Made by a program: the position numbers and the translations under genes. From assembly GCA_902712845.1 (NCBI GenBank), contig LR743504.1, forward strand, positions 3,632,001 through 3,696,000: a stretch of 64,000 bases of DNA, given 5' to 3'. Below the pieces are notes generated by a model. It had not been told where the DNA came from. It did not search any database and saw only the letters and a list, made by a program, of their open reading frames with translations. The stretch comes from Methylobacterium bullatum (lineage in GTDB: Bacteria; Pseudomonadota; Alphaproteobacteria; Rhizobiales; Beijerinckiaceae). Shown in pieces: positions 26,201-37,100 of the stretch; the first letter of the stretch is position 1, and each line of letters opens with the position of its first letter.

Positions 26201-27741
26201 CCTACCTCCCGCTCGTCGAGATCTGCCGCGCTCTTGCCACCTGCGATCCTGCGCATCCCATTCGTTTGATCGTGGCCACCAGAGGTCTCTGCCGCGCAAT
26301 GGGCAACGAGGCGATCGATCCGTGGCGGGCCATGGTGTTCGGCCCCGTTCGCGTCGCCGCAAGCGAGCTGCCGCAGGTTGGCTGCACGATCGTGGATGTC
26401 ACCCACGACGAGCCTGAGGCCGAGCTCGTCATCGGGCTGGCACGGGAGACGAGGCGCCGGGCTGGCGCGTCCGTGCCGGATCTCATCGCTCTGCGGGGGG
26501 GGCGATGCTGGCGCCAGGATTTCGTCCCCCTGACCACCGTCGCCTCGAGGCTTCCGCTCGTCCGCGAAGGTGGCTCCTATCTCGTGATCGGAGGTCTCGG
26601 TGGCATCGGTCTCGCGCTTGCCAGGCATCTGGCAACGCAGGCGCGCATCCGACTGACTCTCGTCGGCCGCACTGTCGCCGAGGCGGGGAGCATTCCCACG
26701 GCAGCGCAGCAGTCGGTCTGCGACGACTTCGCCGCTCTCGGCGCGGAGGTGCTGCTGCTCAGGGCCGATGCCGGCGATCTCGCCCAGATGCGGCGGGTGA
26801 TCGACAAGATCGAAACGCATTTCGGGAGGCTCGACGGAGTGATTCACGCGGCGGGCGTCCCCGGTGGCGGCCTCATGCAGGTCGGCGTGCCACGCGGTGC
26901 CGCGAGCAACCTGCCGGTCAAGGTCGGGGGGCTCATGATCATCGATACCCTGCTGGCTGGCCGAGGGCTCGACTTCCTCATCTTGACCTCTTCCCTCGGT
27001 ACCTTCACCGGCGCTGTGGGACAGGCGGACAACGTTGCCGGCAATGCCGTGCTCGATGCCTATGCTCAGAGCGGCGGTCCGGATGGCTGCAGGCGCTGCC
27101 TTTCGATCAATTGGGACATCTGGCTCGGCGTCGGCATGATCGTCGAGCTTGGCGCGCGCCATGAGCGGATCGCAGGCCATTCTCTGGAAGGGCTGACGTC
27201 CGAGCAGGCGTGTGCCGCCTTTGACCGTGCCGTCGGCACAGGCGAACCCCAGGTCGCGGTTTCGCTGAAGGTCTTGCCGGCCATGCTCGCGGAAATGCGA
27301 ACACGCCGCGGCCAAGCACTTCAGCGCTTCGAGCAAGCCGAACTGTCCGCAACCGCTGGCTCGCGACCGGATCTTCCGAACTCTTTCGCGCCTCCGCGCG
27401 ACGACCTCGATTGGTGCCTCGTCGCGATCTTTGCGGAGCGCCTTAGCATTGATGGCATTGGCATCGACGACGATTTCGTCGAACTCGGCGGCGATTCCCT
27501 GCTGGCTATGCCGGTGGCCGCGCAGATCCGCGATGCGCTCGCCGTTGCCTTCCCGGTCGCGGCACTGTTCCGGACGAGGAGCGTCCGGCTGATCGCCGAC
27601 GCGCTCATGGCGACGGGGAATGCTGCCTCCCTGAGGGCAAGGGCCAGCGCGCTGCGTCAGGTGAAAAGCATGACGGCCGACGAGGTGCACGCCGCCTTGA
27701 ACGGGTCCCGCGGCAAGCTGAATTCCGGGATAGGGGCATGA
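23224..27741 (+). CDS. Type I PKS: KS-AT-KR(defective)-ACP
   Basis: 1505 residues. KS at about 5-430 with active Cys in VQSACSTSLS, His in EAHGTGTPIGDP and His in KTNIGHLN. AT at about 520-850 with GHSIGEYVAA and, at the extender-specificity position, RAGH (in ERAGHSPLLD) in place of HAFH or YASH. An xAGH motif is typical of ethylmalonyl-type ATs. KR Rossmann fold near residue 1120 (IGGLGGIGLALAR), catalytic Ser in LTSSLG, but the YxxxN motif reads NVAGN: the catalytic Tyr is Asn. ACP near 1420 (LGGDSLLAM). No DH or ER. It should extend the first thiazolinyl intermediate by one alkylated C2 unit and leave the beta-keto group unreduced unless a trans KR acts. ATGA junctions link it to both neighbours. 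Confidence 0.93.
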   Translation: MTALPDLGVAIIGFSGRLPGASDIDAYWQLLCAGRNGGRAFSDPELETAPETAGDPRFVRFGYALENIDRFDAAFFDMSPREASLTDPQHRLFLECAWSAMEHAGYAPGGDTVTGVFAGCNFNTYQFNVADGVTMARPAEFVDVILGNDKDYLATRVSYKLDLRGPSLLVQSACSTSLSAVATAAQALLVGQCDLAVAGASAVRAQQKTGYLAESDSGLSPDGIIRSFSDDARGMAEGNGVAAVILKRVANAIADGDTIYAVIRGFAVNNDGARKAGFTAPSVSGQAAAIEEALAMADVAPDTVGYIEAHGTGTPIGDPIEITALTQVYGGHRTGLPRIGIGSAKTNIGHLNTAAGIAGLLKATLALHHAAIPPSLNYRAPNPQIDFDHSPFTVIDRLTPWPRGSVPRRAAVSSFGLGGTNVHLVLEEAPLLVDRPVAGAAPHLLTLSARTDSALHAAATRLADALEADPGIDLRDVAHTLNVGRKVFEHRASIVARNVGEAVEALRTPALRRSRTPWVSRARAITFVFPGAGPQHPGMGASLYREIPSYRDAFDRCADHFDGLLGIRLRDLFAAEGNSGLRGNLSRPREGLPALFATEYALAETLKHWRIAPQALFGHSIGEYVAATISGVFSLETAATIVAARAVLIERCPQGGMAAVALDEAALAAMLGPELAIATVNGPGSCVVSGANTALEVFVERLDELGIAWTRLAAERAGHSPLLDGILAEFRRVVSRLTLSKPCIPLISNLSGTWLTAAQAVDPEYWVAQLRHTVRLSDGIETLAADPDRLFLEVGPGRGLSALLRRHPSVGRRRAVVATMRAGDHDGDDQKTLLDAVGQLWRTGMPLDLAGGYYRDTPCRRVPLPTYPFAGERHWIERPVQKTSDAKRSADSADWMFTPTWTRMAEGAAETGDPGRVVLVGDGDGASRPLAAHLRTEGWTVENAPTATDLTPLLERLRLSGEVPDCVIHLDVAGRGQGGRTPEESLQAATTQAYLPLVEICRALATCDPAHPIRLIVATRGLCRAMGNEAIDPWRAMVFGPVRVAASELPQVGCTIVDVTHDEPEAELVIGLARETRRRAGASVPDLIALRGGRCWRQDFVPLTTVASRLPLVREGGSYLVIGGLGGIGLALARHLATQARIRLTLVGRTVAEAGSIPTAAQQSVCDDFAALGAEVLLLRADAGDLAQMRRVIDKIETHFGRLDGVIHAAGVPGGGLMQVGVPRGAASNLPVKVGGLMIIDTLLAGRGLDFLILTSSLGTFTGAVGQADNVAGNAVLDAYAQSGGPDGCRRCLSINWDIWLGVGMIVELGARHERIAGHSLEGLTSEQACAAFDRAVGTGEPQVAVSLKVLPAMLAEMRTRRGQALQRFEQAELSATAGSRPDLPNSFAPPRDDLDWCLVAIFAERLSIDGIGIDDDFVELGGDSLLAMPVAAQIRDALAVAFPVAALFRTRSVRLIADALMATGNAASLRARASALRQVKSMTADEVHAALNGSRGKLNSGIGA

Positions 27742-30700
27742 CCGTGATCGGTGGGCTGACACCCGACCAGCAGGCACTCTTGTCCCAGCTTCTAGCCAAG
27801 GCCGATGCGGGCGGTGGCGATTTGAAGGAATCGCTGCAGGGAGTGGAGGAGCCGTCCCGGCAGATCTCGGATGCTCTCGTGCAACCCGATGTCGAGAACC
27901 GGCACGCCCCGTTTCCGCTCACCGATATCCAAATGGCTTACTGGCTCGGACGGTCACGCACCTTCGACCTCGGCAGCGTGGCGAGCCATGGCTACCAGGA
28001 ATACGAGTGTCCGCGGCTGGATCTGCCACGGTTCGAGGCGGCTTGGCAGGCTGTGATCGCCCGACACGACATGCTGCGCGCCGTGGTCGATTCGAACGGG
28101 CAGATGCGCATCCTGCCCGAGACGCCCCTCTTCCGAATTCCTGCCGAAGACATGTCGGACAGCCCTCCGGCGCTCCGAGAGGCACGGCTCGATGCCATAC
28201 GGGAGACCATGGCTCACAGGGTGCCGAGCCCCGGACATTGGCCCCTGCTCGAACTCAGGGTCAGTCGGCTTTCCGCCGAACGCGACCGCATTCATCTCAG
28301 CTGCGACGCCATCGTCGCCGACGTCTACAGCATGTTTCTCGCCTTCGACGAAGTCGGACGGCTCTACGACGACCCGACCCTCTCCCTCGATGGTCTTGCC
28401 TTCTCTTTCCGCGACTACGTACTCGCGATCAAGGCGCAGGAGAGCTTACCGGCTTTCGTCGCAGCCGAGCGCTACTGGCTCGCCCGGATCGATGGGCTCT
28501 CGCCACCACCGGATCTGCCGCTCGCCCTTACTGCGCCGAGCGGACCCTCCCGGTTCGTACGCCGGACGCTACACCTTCCTGCACCACGTTGGCTGGCCCT
28601 GAAGCGGCGCGCCAACGCACTCGGACTGACACCCTCCTTGGTTCTGCTCTGCGCCTATGCGGAGACACTGAGGATGTGGTCTCGCAATCCGGCATTCACC
28701 ATCAACCTGACCCTGTTCAATCGCCTTCCCCTGCATCCCGACATCGAGCGGATCATGGGCGACTTCACCTCGACCCTTCTTCTCGATCTCGGCGCAGACG
28801 ACGCGCCGGCGGAAAGCTTCGAGCGGCGTGTACGACGCACGCAAGACAGATTCTGGGCTGACTATGAACACGCCAGCTTTACCGGCGTGCGAGTGCTCCA
28901 GCATCTCTCTCAGAAGCGCCGGGCAGCCGTGTCGATGCCCATCGTTTTCACCAGCGCCCTCGGTGTCGGAGATGTGGGACGCAAGCTGGACCAAGCCGGT
29001 CGGCTCCTCGGGCGTCCGACTTACGGAATTACTCAGACCCCTCAAGTACAAATCGACCATCAAGTGTTCGAGCTCGACGGCGGTCTTGGAGTGAATTGGG
29101 ACGTTGTCGAGGGTCTGTTTGCGCCCGGTGTGATCGAGGCGATGTTTGCGGCCTATCGTGGCCTGCTCGAAGGGCTGGCGTCGGGTGAGGGCGAAGGGGG
29201 CCGCGATCCCTGGTCCGATCCCCGGCCCGTGCAGCTTCCCATGGCCCAGCGCGCGGTGCGGGACACGCTCAACGCCACCGCCGCCGATCTCGGACCCGAA
29301 GGCCTGCTGCACGCCGCCGTCCTGGCGCAGGCCCGGACCACGCCCGATCGCATCGCCCTGATCGACCCGGAACGCAGCCTCAGCTACCGCACCCTGGCCG
29401 CCGAGGCGGAGGCCCTGGCCGGGGAACTCGACGCCCGGCTCGGGCCGCCGGCCGGCTCCGACGAACTCGTGGCGGTGGCCCTGTCCAAGGGCTGGCGCCA
29501 GGTCGTGGCCGTGCTGGCCGTGCTGATCTCCGGCCGGGCCTACATGCCCCTCGACCCGGATCTCCCTGACGCCCGGCAACGGACGATCCTCGCCGAGGGA
29601 CAGCCCGTGGCCGTCCTCGCCCGCGGGACCCTGGCCGCCCATGCCTCGACCGAGACGGCCTGTCCGGTGCTCGTGGTGGAGCCCCGGCCGGGCGCGGCGC
29701 TGGCGGCGCATCCCCCCGCGCCGCGCTCGCGGCCACGGGATCTGGCCTACGTGATCTTCACCTCGGGCTCCACCGGCGTCCCGAAGGGCGTGATGATCGA
29801 GCATCGGGCGGCGCTGAACACCGTGCGCGACGTCAATGCCCGCTTCGGGATCGGCGCGGAGGACGGGGTGTTCGGCCTCTCCTCCCTGTCCTTCGACCTG
29901 TCGGTCTACGACCTGTTCGGCCCGCTCTCCTGCGGCGGGCGCCTGGTGCTTCCGGCCCCGGGGGAGGCCCGGGATCCGGAAGCCTGGGCTGCACGGCTGA
30001 CACGGGAGGCCGTGACGGTGTGGAACACGGTGCCGGCGCTCTGGCAGATGCTGGTGGAGCACGCGCCGCGCCTGCCATCGCCGCCGCGTCTGGTGCTTTT
30101 GAGCGGAGACTGGATCCCGCTGGATCTGATCCCGCGCAGCCGGACGCTGTTCCCGTCGAGCCGTCTGGTGTCCCTGGGGGGCGCCACCGAGGCGGCGATC
30201 TGGTCGGTGGCGCATCCCGTGGAGGAGGAGCCGGGTCCCGATTGGCGCTCGGTTCCGTATGGCCGTCCCCTGGCCAACCAGCGGCTCCACGTGCTCGGAC
30301 CCGACCTGTCGCCTCGGCCGGATTGGGTGGTGGGGGACCTCTTCATCGCCGGGGACGGTCTGGCGCGGGGCTACTGGCGCGATCCGGTGCGCACGCAGGC
30401 GAGCTTCCCGGTTCATCCCAGAAGCGGCGAGCGGCTCTACCGGACGGGAGATCTGGCCCGGGTGAGGCCGGACGGGACGCTGGAGTTCCTGGGCCGCGAG
30501 GACCAGCAGGTGAAAGTGGCGGGGCACCGCATCGAACTGGGCGAGATCGAGGCGGCGCTGAACCGCTGTGACGGGGTCGCGGGATCGGTGGCGGCGGCCC
30601 TGGGCCATCCGCCCGGACCACGCCGGCTGGCGGCCTGGATCGTCGCGGCGGATGCCTCGGCTCCCCCCGCGGTCGAAACTCTGCGGCGAAGCCTCGCCGA

Positions 30701-31163
30701 CACCCTGCCCGCCTACATGCTCCCCCGCACCATCGCCCTCATCGACGCCATACCCCTCTCCCAAAACGGAAAAATCGACAGGGCCAAACTCCCGGACATC
30801 CGAGACACAGACACGGAAACGGTCAGGGAAGTGCCCGAAGGAGAAGTCGAAACGGTGGTCGCGGCGGCCGTCGCCGACGAGCTCGGGCTTACGGCGGTCG
30901 GGGCTACCGATGCCTTCTTCGAGATCGGCGCGACCTCCTTGTCCATCGTGGCGATCCATCGCGTCATCGAGACCAAGCTCGGCCGGAAGATCCCCCTGCT
31001 CGCCCTATTCGAGCATCCCAGCGCCCGCGCCCTCGCCCAACATGTCGAAGGTGCCCGCGGCGAGAGCAGGCTCGGCCTCGCCGATGACCGGGCCGCGCGG
31101 CGCAAGGCGCGGCTCGGCGACCGTCGCCCATCTCGCCGACCTACACAGGAGACTGCGTCTTGA
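27738..31163 (+). CDS. NRPS: Cy-A(Cys)-PCP
   Basis: 1141 residues. After a linker of about 55 residues come a Cy domain (FPLTDIQMAYWLGR; catalytic motif DAIVADVYS), an A domain (about 505-1000) with FTSGSTGVPKGVM, and a PCP (EIGATSLSIVAI). The A-domain code reads D-L-Y-N-L-S-L-I-W plus the A10 Lys, identical to the classic cysteine code of thiazoline-forming synthetases. It should condense the polyketide intermediate with cysteine and cyclise it to a second thiazoline. Its adenylation region is nearly identical over 1742 bp to that of the next protein. Start and stop both overlap neighbours (ATGA upstream; TTGA downstream). Confidence 0.94.
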   Translation: MTVIGGLTPDQQALLSQLLAKADAGGGDLKESLQGVEEPSRQISDALVQPDVENRHAPFPLTDIQMAYWLGRSRTFDLGSVASHGYQEYECPRLDLPRFEAAWQAVIARHDMLRAVVDSNGQMRILPETPLFRIPAEDMSDSPPALREARLDAIRETMAHRVPSPGHWPLLELRVSRLSAERDRIHLSCDAIVADVYSMFLAFDEVGRLYDDPTLSLDGLAFSFRDYVLAIKAQESLPAFVAAERYWLARIDGLSPPPDLPLALTAPSGPSRFVRRTLHLPAPRWLALKRRANALGLTPSLVLLCAYAETLRMWSRNPAFTINLTLFNRLPLHPDIERIMGDFTSTLLLDLGADDAPAESFERRVRRTQDRFWADYEHASFTGVRVLQHLSQKRRAAVSMPIVFTSALGVGDVGRKLDQAGRLLGRPTYGITQTPQVQIDHQVFELDGGLGVNWDVVEGLFAPGVIEAMFAAYRGLLEGLASGEGEGGRDPWSDPRPVQLPMAQRAVRDTLNATAADLGPEGLLHAAVLAQARTTPDRIALIDPERSLSYRTLAAEAEALAGELDARLGPPAGSDELVAVALSKGWRQVVAVLAVLISGRAYMPLDPDLPDARQRTILAEGQPVAVLARGTLAAHASTETACPVLVVEPRPGAALAAHPPAPRSRPRDLAYVIFTSGSTGVPKGVMIEHRAALNTVRDVNARFGIGAEDGVFGLSSLSFDLSVYDLFGPLSCGGRLVLPAPGEARDPEAWAARLTREAVTVWNTVPALWQMLVEHAPRLPSPPRLVLLSGDWIPLDLIPRSRTLFPSSRLVSLGGATEAAIWSVAHPVEEEPGPDWRSVPYGRPLANQRLHVLGPDLSPRPDWVVGDLFIAGDGLARGYWRDPVRTQASFPVHPRSGERLYRTGDLARVRPDGTLEFLGREDQQVKVAGHRIELGEIEAALNRCDGVAGSVAAALGHPPGPRRLAAWIVAADASAPPAVETLRRSLADTLPAYMLPRTIALIDAIPLSQNGKIDRAKLPDIRDTDTETVREVPEGEVETVVAAAVADELGLTAVGATDAFFEIGATSLSIVAIHRVIETKLGRKIPLLALFEHPSARALAQHVEGARGESRLGLADDRAARRKARLGDRRPSRRPTQETAS
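29076..30817 (+). repeat. 1742-bp near-identical adenylation-domain repeat, copy 1
   Basis: Matches 37985-39726 at a constant offset of 8909 bp with no indels. The two translations differ at only about ten of some 580 residues. It covers the end of the Cy domain (from DGGLGVNWDVVEGLF) through the whole A domain to the linker before the PCP. Identity ends abruptly on both sides, pointing to recent duplication or gene conversion. Confidence 0.92.
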
Positions 31164-34100
31164 CCGGCACCCCTCTCGCCGACCTGCCCCATGCTATCGC
31201 CGTGATTGGCCTCTCTGGCCGCTTTTCCGGTGCGCCGGATGCGGACGGCTTGTGGCGCCTCCTGCGTCAGGGGCGCAGCGGCATTTCACGGTTTACTCCG
31301 GCCGAACTCGAGGCTGCCGGCGTTGCCAAAGCGACCTTCGAGCATCCGGACTACGTGCCCGCAGCCGGAACGATCGATGACGTCGATCTCTTCGATGCGA
31401 CATTATTCGGCTTCTCCGCCCATGAAGCCGCATTGATCGATCCGCAGCATCGGCTTTTTCTCGAATGCGCTTGGACTGCTCTCGAGAGCGCCGGCTACCC
31501 GCCGGGCGTCCAACCGCTTGCCGTCGGCGTCTTCGCCGGCTCAAGCCTTGGCAGTTACCTGTCCGCCTCACCCGGCGATCTCGGATCCGGTCAAGGCGCA
31601 GCACAGCTTCACGGACTGATCGGTAACGACAAGGACTACCTCACCACCCGTATCTCCCATCGGCTCAATCTGACGGGTCCGTCGATCGGCATCCAGACTG
31701 CTTGCTCCACCTCCCTGGTCGCCGTTCATCTCGCTGCTCAGAGCCTGCTCTCCGGCGAGTGCGACATGGCTCTCGCCGGCGGTGTCTCGATCACGATCCC
31801 TCAAACGGCCGGCTATCGCTATCAGGACGGTCTCATCCTTTCACCGGACGGGCGCTGCCGCCCGTTCGATGCGGCAGCCGGAGGAACGCTCGGAGGAAAC
31901 GGCGTCGGCGTCGTTCTTCTCAAGCCTCTCGCGCAGGCCTTGAGCGATGGCGACCCGATTCGCGCCGTGATCCGCGGTTCGGCCGTGAACAACGATGGTT
32001 CCGACAAGGTGGGATACACCGCCCCAAGCATAGGCGGTCAAATGAGGGTGGTCCGCGAGGCACTCGCCATTGCCGAAGCTCCGGCGACCTCCATCGGCTA
32101 CGTGGAGGCGCACGGCACCGGCACGGCACTCGGCGATCCGATCGAGGTTGAGGCCCTTACCCGTGCGTTCGCCGTCGATGAGCGGGGTTACTGCGCTCTC
32201 GGATCGGTGAAGAGCAACCTCGGTCATCTCGACGCCGCAGCCGGTATCGCAAGCCTGATCAAGACGGTACTGGCCTTGGAGGCCGGCGAAGTACCTCCAA
32301 CCCTGCACTACAGCCGTCCCAATCCTCGCATCGACTTTTCCGCGTCGCCGTTCTTCGTGGCGGACCGTCTCATGCCGTGGCCGGAGCGCGGCGGCCCCCG
32401 CAGGGCCGGCGTCAGCTCGTTCGGTTTTGGTGGCACCAACGCGCACCTCATTCTCGAACAGGCCCCTGGAGGGCTCGATACAGGGGCGCCGGACGTGACG
32501 GAGCCCACGCTTCTCATCCTGTCTTCCGGAAGCGTGGAGCAGGTCGGTCGCCTTGCCGGGCGCCATCGGGACGCCCTTTTGGCAGGGGCATCCCCGGCCA
32601 ACATCGCCATGACCGCAGCGCTTCACAGACGGACCTTCCCTGTACGGGCCGCAATTCTTGCCGATGACGCACTCGCGCTCAGCAGCGCACTGGCAGAACT
32701 CTCCGAAGGACGCATTCCCAAGGAGGGTTTCACCGGGACCATTGCGGGCGACCGTCCGATCCGCGTGGCGTTTCAGTTTTCCGGGCAAGGCGGCCTCTCT
32801 GCCGGGGCTGCGGCACGCCTTCATGCGCGTTTCCCGGCGTTCCGCGACGAGATCGAACGCTGCACCGCCCAGCGTCCGGAGGTGCGCAGGTTTCTCCTCG
32901 ACCGAGAGGATGCTCCTGGGTCAACCGCCGAGATCGTTCAACCGGCCTTGTTCGCCTATCAGCTCGCCCTCGTTGCCCTGTGGCGTTCGTTCGGCGTGAT
33001 TCCCGCCACGGTGCTTGGGCACAGCGTCGGTGAACTAGCCGCCGCCGTCACCTCCGGCGCACTCAACGCTGAAGAAGCCTGGCACTTCATCGAGGAAAGA
33101 GGCCGATTGACCGCTGAGGCGGTCCTCCCCGGCTCCATGCATGCCGTTATGGCCTCCGAGGACCGTGTGCGTGCCGCACTCGCCCCGTTCACGGCGGACG
33201 TCGTCATCGCAGCGGTCAACGGGCCGAACGAATGCGTGCTCGCAGGCGCTTCCGCGTTGCTTGACCGCATCAGCGCCGCCTTTGAGGCCGAGGGCGTGAC
33301 CACTCGGCAACTGGCGATCACCCACCCTTTCCATTGCCCGAACGTCGATCCGATGCTGCCAGCACTCCATCTGGCCGCGCGGCGTCTCGTGCCGCGAGTC
33401 CCGCACACCGCCTTCGTATCCAGTCGCTACGGGCGAGCGTTGTCGGACGGCGAAAAACTCGATGCGTCGTATTGGACGACCCAGTTGCGCGAGCCCGTCC
33501 GCTATGCGGATGCCCTGAAGGCCCTTGAACCAACCACCTTCGACGCAGTCCTTGAGATCGGTCCACGCTCGACCCTGACGAAGCTCGGTCGTCGCAACGC
33601 CCCGGACGGGGTCTTTACCGAGTCCGCGGATAGGGGCACCGACCCAGTCTGCGCCGTTCTCCGAACGCTCGGCCTCCTCTTCTGTTCGGGTGCGACACTC
33701 GACTGGACGGTTCTCTACAGGGGGCATCCGGCTAGCCCGCGCCGCATCACCGCGCCGACCTATCCGTTCGCCCGCGAGCGCCATTGGCATCCCGATGCAG
33801 GGCGCCTCGATGGCGCTTCCGACAGGAAGACCGCGCAGCTCTGGGACGACGTTGCCAGATCCGCCGAGATTCATGCCGAAGCCGGAAGTCCCCTCGTCGA
33901 ACCCGAATTGCATGTCAGCCGCGAGGCCGCCGTCGAAGACTTGGCTGCAGCCGGCGCGGCGCGGGCGCTGGCGCGGCTTGGTTTCGGCGAGAGTACAGAG
34001 GGGGCCGTCTCGGCGACCGAAGCTTCGGACAGTCTCCGGATTGCTCCGGTTCACCGGCAACTCGTTCAAAGGCTGCTTGATGGACTTGTCCAGGCCGGGC

Positions 34101-37100
34101 GGCTGACGCGGACCGGCGACCGTTTCGAGGCCCTCCTAGCGCCGGACGAGGCGGAAGTCGAACGACTGAAGCATGCCGCGGAAGCCTCCTGGCAGGTCTG
34201 GCCAGCGATGCGCGGGATCACTCTCGAAGCCGTCGATCGCTTTGCCGACGCGCTGGCAGGGCGGGTCGATCCGCGAGAGATCCTGTTCGGGGACTCATCC
34301 GCTGCAACGGCGCGGGCGGTCTATGCCGAAATGCCCAATGCTCGCTATTTCAACGGTATCCTTCGTGATGCCCTGCGGGCCTTCGTCGAAACCTGGCCGC
34401 GCAACCGGCCGCTTCGTGTGCTGGAAATCGGAGGCGGCACCGCAGCGACGACGGAGCGGCTCTTGCCCCTGTTACCGCCGGCCCGCACGCGCTACGTCTT
34501 CACCGACATCTCACCCCTGTTCCTCCGCTTGGCGCAAGCCCGCTTCATCGAGTATCCCTTTCTCGAGACGGCCCTGTTCGATGTCGGGAAACCACCCGCC
34601 GGGCAGGGATTCGAAGGCGGCTCCTTCGATCTCGTCGTTGCGGCTAACGTGCTGCACGTAGCACCAGACCTCGGTGAAGCAGTGCGGCATGTGCGCAGTC
34701 TTCTCGCCGAGGGCGGGCTGGTGCTCGCCTACGAGATCATTCGTCCGACGATGATCGGCGAGATCACAACCGGCCTGCTTCTACCCGAGATCGTCGACGC
34801 GGAACGACGCGGCGTCCAACCCATGGCGAGCGCGACGGTGTGGCAGCGGACCCTTGGGGAAGCTGGGTTTGATGCGGTGGCGATTCTACCCCTGGACGAT
34901 CGTCCCGCCGCTTGCCTGCCTGAACGCGTACTGCTCGCCCGAGCTGGCCGCGAGGGAGATCGGCGAGACCTCGACCAGACGCTGCCGCGAGACGTCGCCT
35001 ACCGCATCGAATGGAGCTGCGTCTCCAGTCTCCGTGAAAGCGCTTCGCTCATCGGGGAGGAGTGGATCCTCGCTGGTGACCAGATCGCCGAGGCACAACG
35101 GATCGCTCTCGAGATCACACGACTGGGGGGCCGTGTCATCACCGTCTCCGCCCTGGCCGATGTCGAGACCGTCGCGGCTTTCGCCCGGACTTTGCATCCG
35201 GATGGCGGTCGCCGCCGCTTCGTCGACCTCAGAGCGCTCGACCCTTCGGGAGCATCACGCCCGCCCGGACGGGAACAACGCCGCCTCTGCGGTGGCTTGC
35301 TGGACATCCTCGCCGGCTTTGAGCAGGCGGGGGTAGCCCTTGGCCGGCTCTGTGTCGTCACGGAGGGCAGCCAAGCCGTTCTGCACGACGAGACCGTCAC
35401 CGTTGAAGCGGCGCCGCTCTGGGGAATGGCCCGCGTCGTCGCCCTGGGCCATCCGGAATTAGCGTGCCGGCAGATCGATCTCGATCCTGCCGGACCTAGG
35501 GATGCTGGCGCTCTCATCTGCGCGATCACGGCCGATGTCCCGGAACCGCTCCTGGCCCTGCGCGGCGGGACATCCTACGTGCCGCGACTACGTCGGGTGC
35601 GCCTGGATTCCCTCCCTGAGCGTCCCTTCGCGGTGGCCGTGGACGGGTGGCACGTGATCGCAGGCGGTCTTGGAGGCCTCGGTCTCACCGTTGCACGGTG
35701 GCTTGCCGATCAGGGCGCCCGGCGGATAGCGCTTCTCGTCCGCTCGGAGCCGAACGACCGCCAACGGTCTTCCATTGAGGAGATCGCCCTCGCCGGTGTC
35801 GATATCCGTGCGCTTCGTGCTGACATCACAAACCGGGACGCCCTCGGCGCCGCCTTCGATCTGCTTGCCAAGTCCGGTGCACCTGTCCGGACCATCATCC
35901 ACTGTGCTGTTGCGCGAAATGTCGAGACAGGAAAAGAGGGGTGGCAATCCTTCGCGGACATTCTCGCGCCAAAGGTCGATGGTGCCTGGGCACTTCATGA
36001 GATCTCGGTTGCGCGGAGCTTCAGTCTAGACGCGTTCGTCCTGTTCTCGTCCTCCGTCAGCGTGGCACCGGCCTTCGGCATGCCCCATTACGTTGCCGCG
36101 AACACCTTCCTTGATGCCTTGGCCCATCATCGCCGTTCTGCGGGGCTCCCAGCCTTGAGCCTGAGTTGGGGAGCATGGCTCGATGTCGGTGCCGTCGCCG
36201 ATCCAGACCATGCCGAGCACCTCAGGCGTGGCGGTCTGCGCGGCTTCTCACCCGCCACGGGACTTGCCCTGCTTGACGCCGCGCTAAAGCGGGATGTTGC
36301 CCACCTTGCCCTGATCGATGCGGAATGGCCGCGGATGCTGCGCCAGTATGGCGAAGAGCAAACTCCGCCGATCTTCTCGGAACTCATTGTTCGCCAGAGG
36401 GAATCTTCCGTCTCGCGCCGCGGTACGCATGAGCGCGACGTCACCTTCCTGGAACGCCTACGGGCGGCATTTCCTACGGAACGATCCGAGATGTTGCAGG
36501 CCTGGCTAGCCGCGGCCTTCGGCGTTCTGCTGAACCGCCCGGCCGAGACCGTCGCGCGGGACGTAAACCTGATCGAACTCGGCCTCGACTCGCTTATGTT
36601 CATCGACATGGCGAGTGGGCTCGGCACGGCCCTCGGCGTCAAGGTCTCGCCTAGCGATCTCCTGCGGCACTTCAGCGTCCGAGCCATGGCCGAACGGCTT
36701 CTCCCAGGGCTGATCGAGATCACGTCTTGTCCCGGGAGCCCGGCGCTATGCGAGCCTGCCCTCGCCGATCTCTTCGTTCCCAGGCCGGACGAGCGATATG
36801 CTCCCTTCCCCCTGACGGACGTACAACAGGCCTATTGGATCGGAAGACGCCGGGAGCTGGAACTCGGCAACACGGCCTGCCAGGGCTATACCGAATTCGA
36901 TTGTCTCGATCTTGATGTCCCTCGACTGGAGGCTGCTTGGCGACGTCTCATCGGCCGGCATGAGATGTTGCGCATGGTCATCTTACCGGATGGCCAGCAG
37001 CGGATCATCGAAGCACCTCCTCCCTACCGGATCGCCATCACCGATCTTGCCGGATTGTCGGAGAAGGAACGCGAGGCGCAGCTCGAAGCCATTCGCTATG

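Noticed and set aside
25438..30959. Very long minus-strand open frames antisense to the NRPS/PKS genes (about 780-800 codons; similar one at 37865-39889)
   Set aside because: They mirror well-conserved plus-strand catalytic domains, are rich in Arg/Gly/His/Pro and lack any domain; they are by-products of high GC content.
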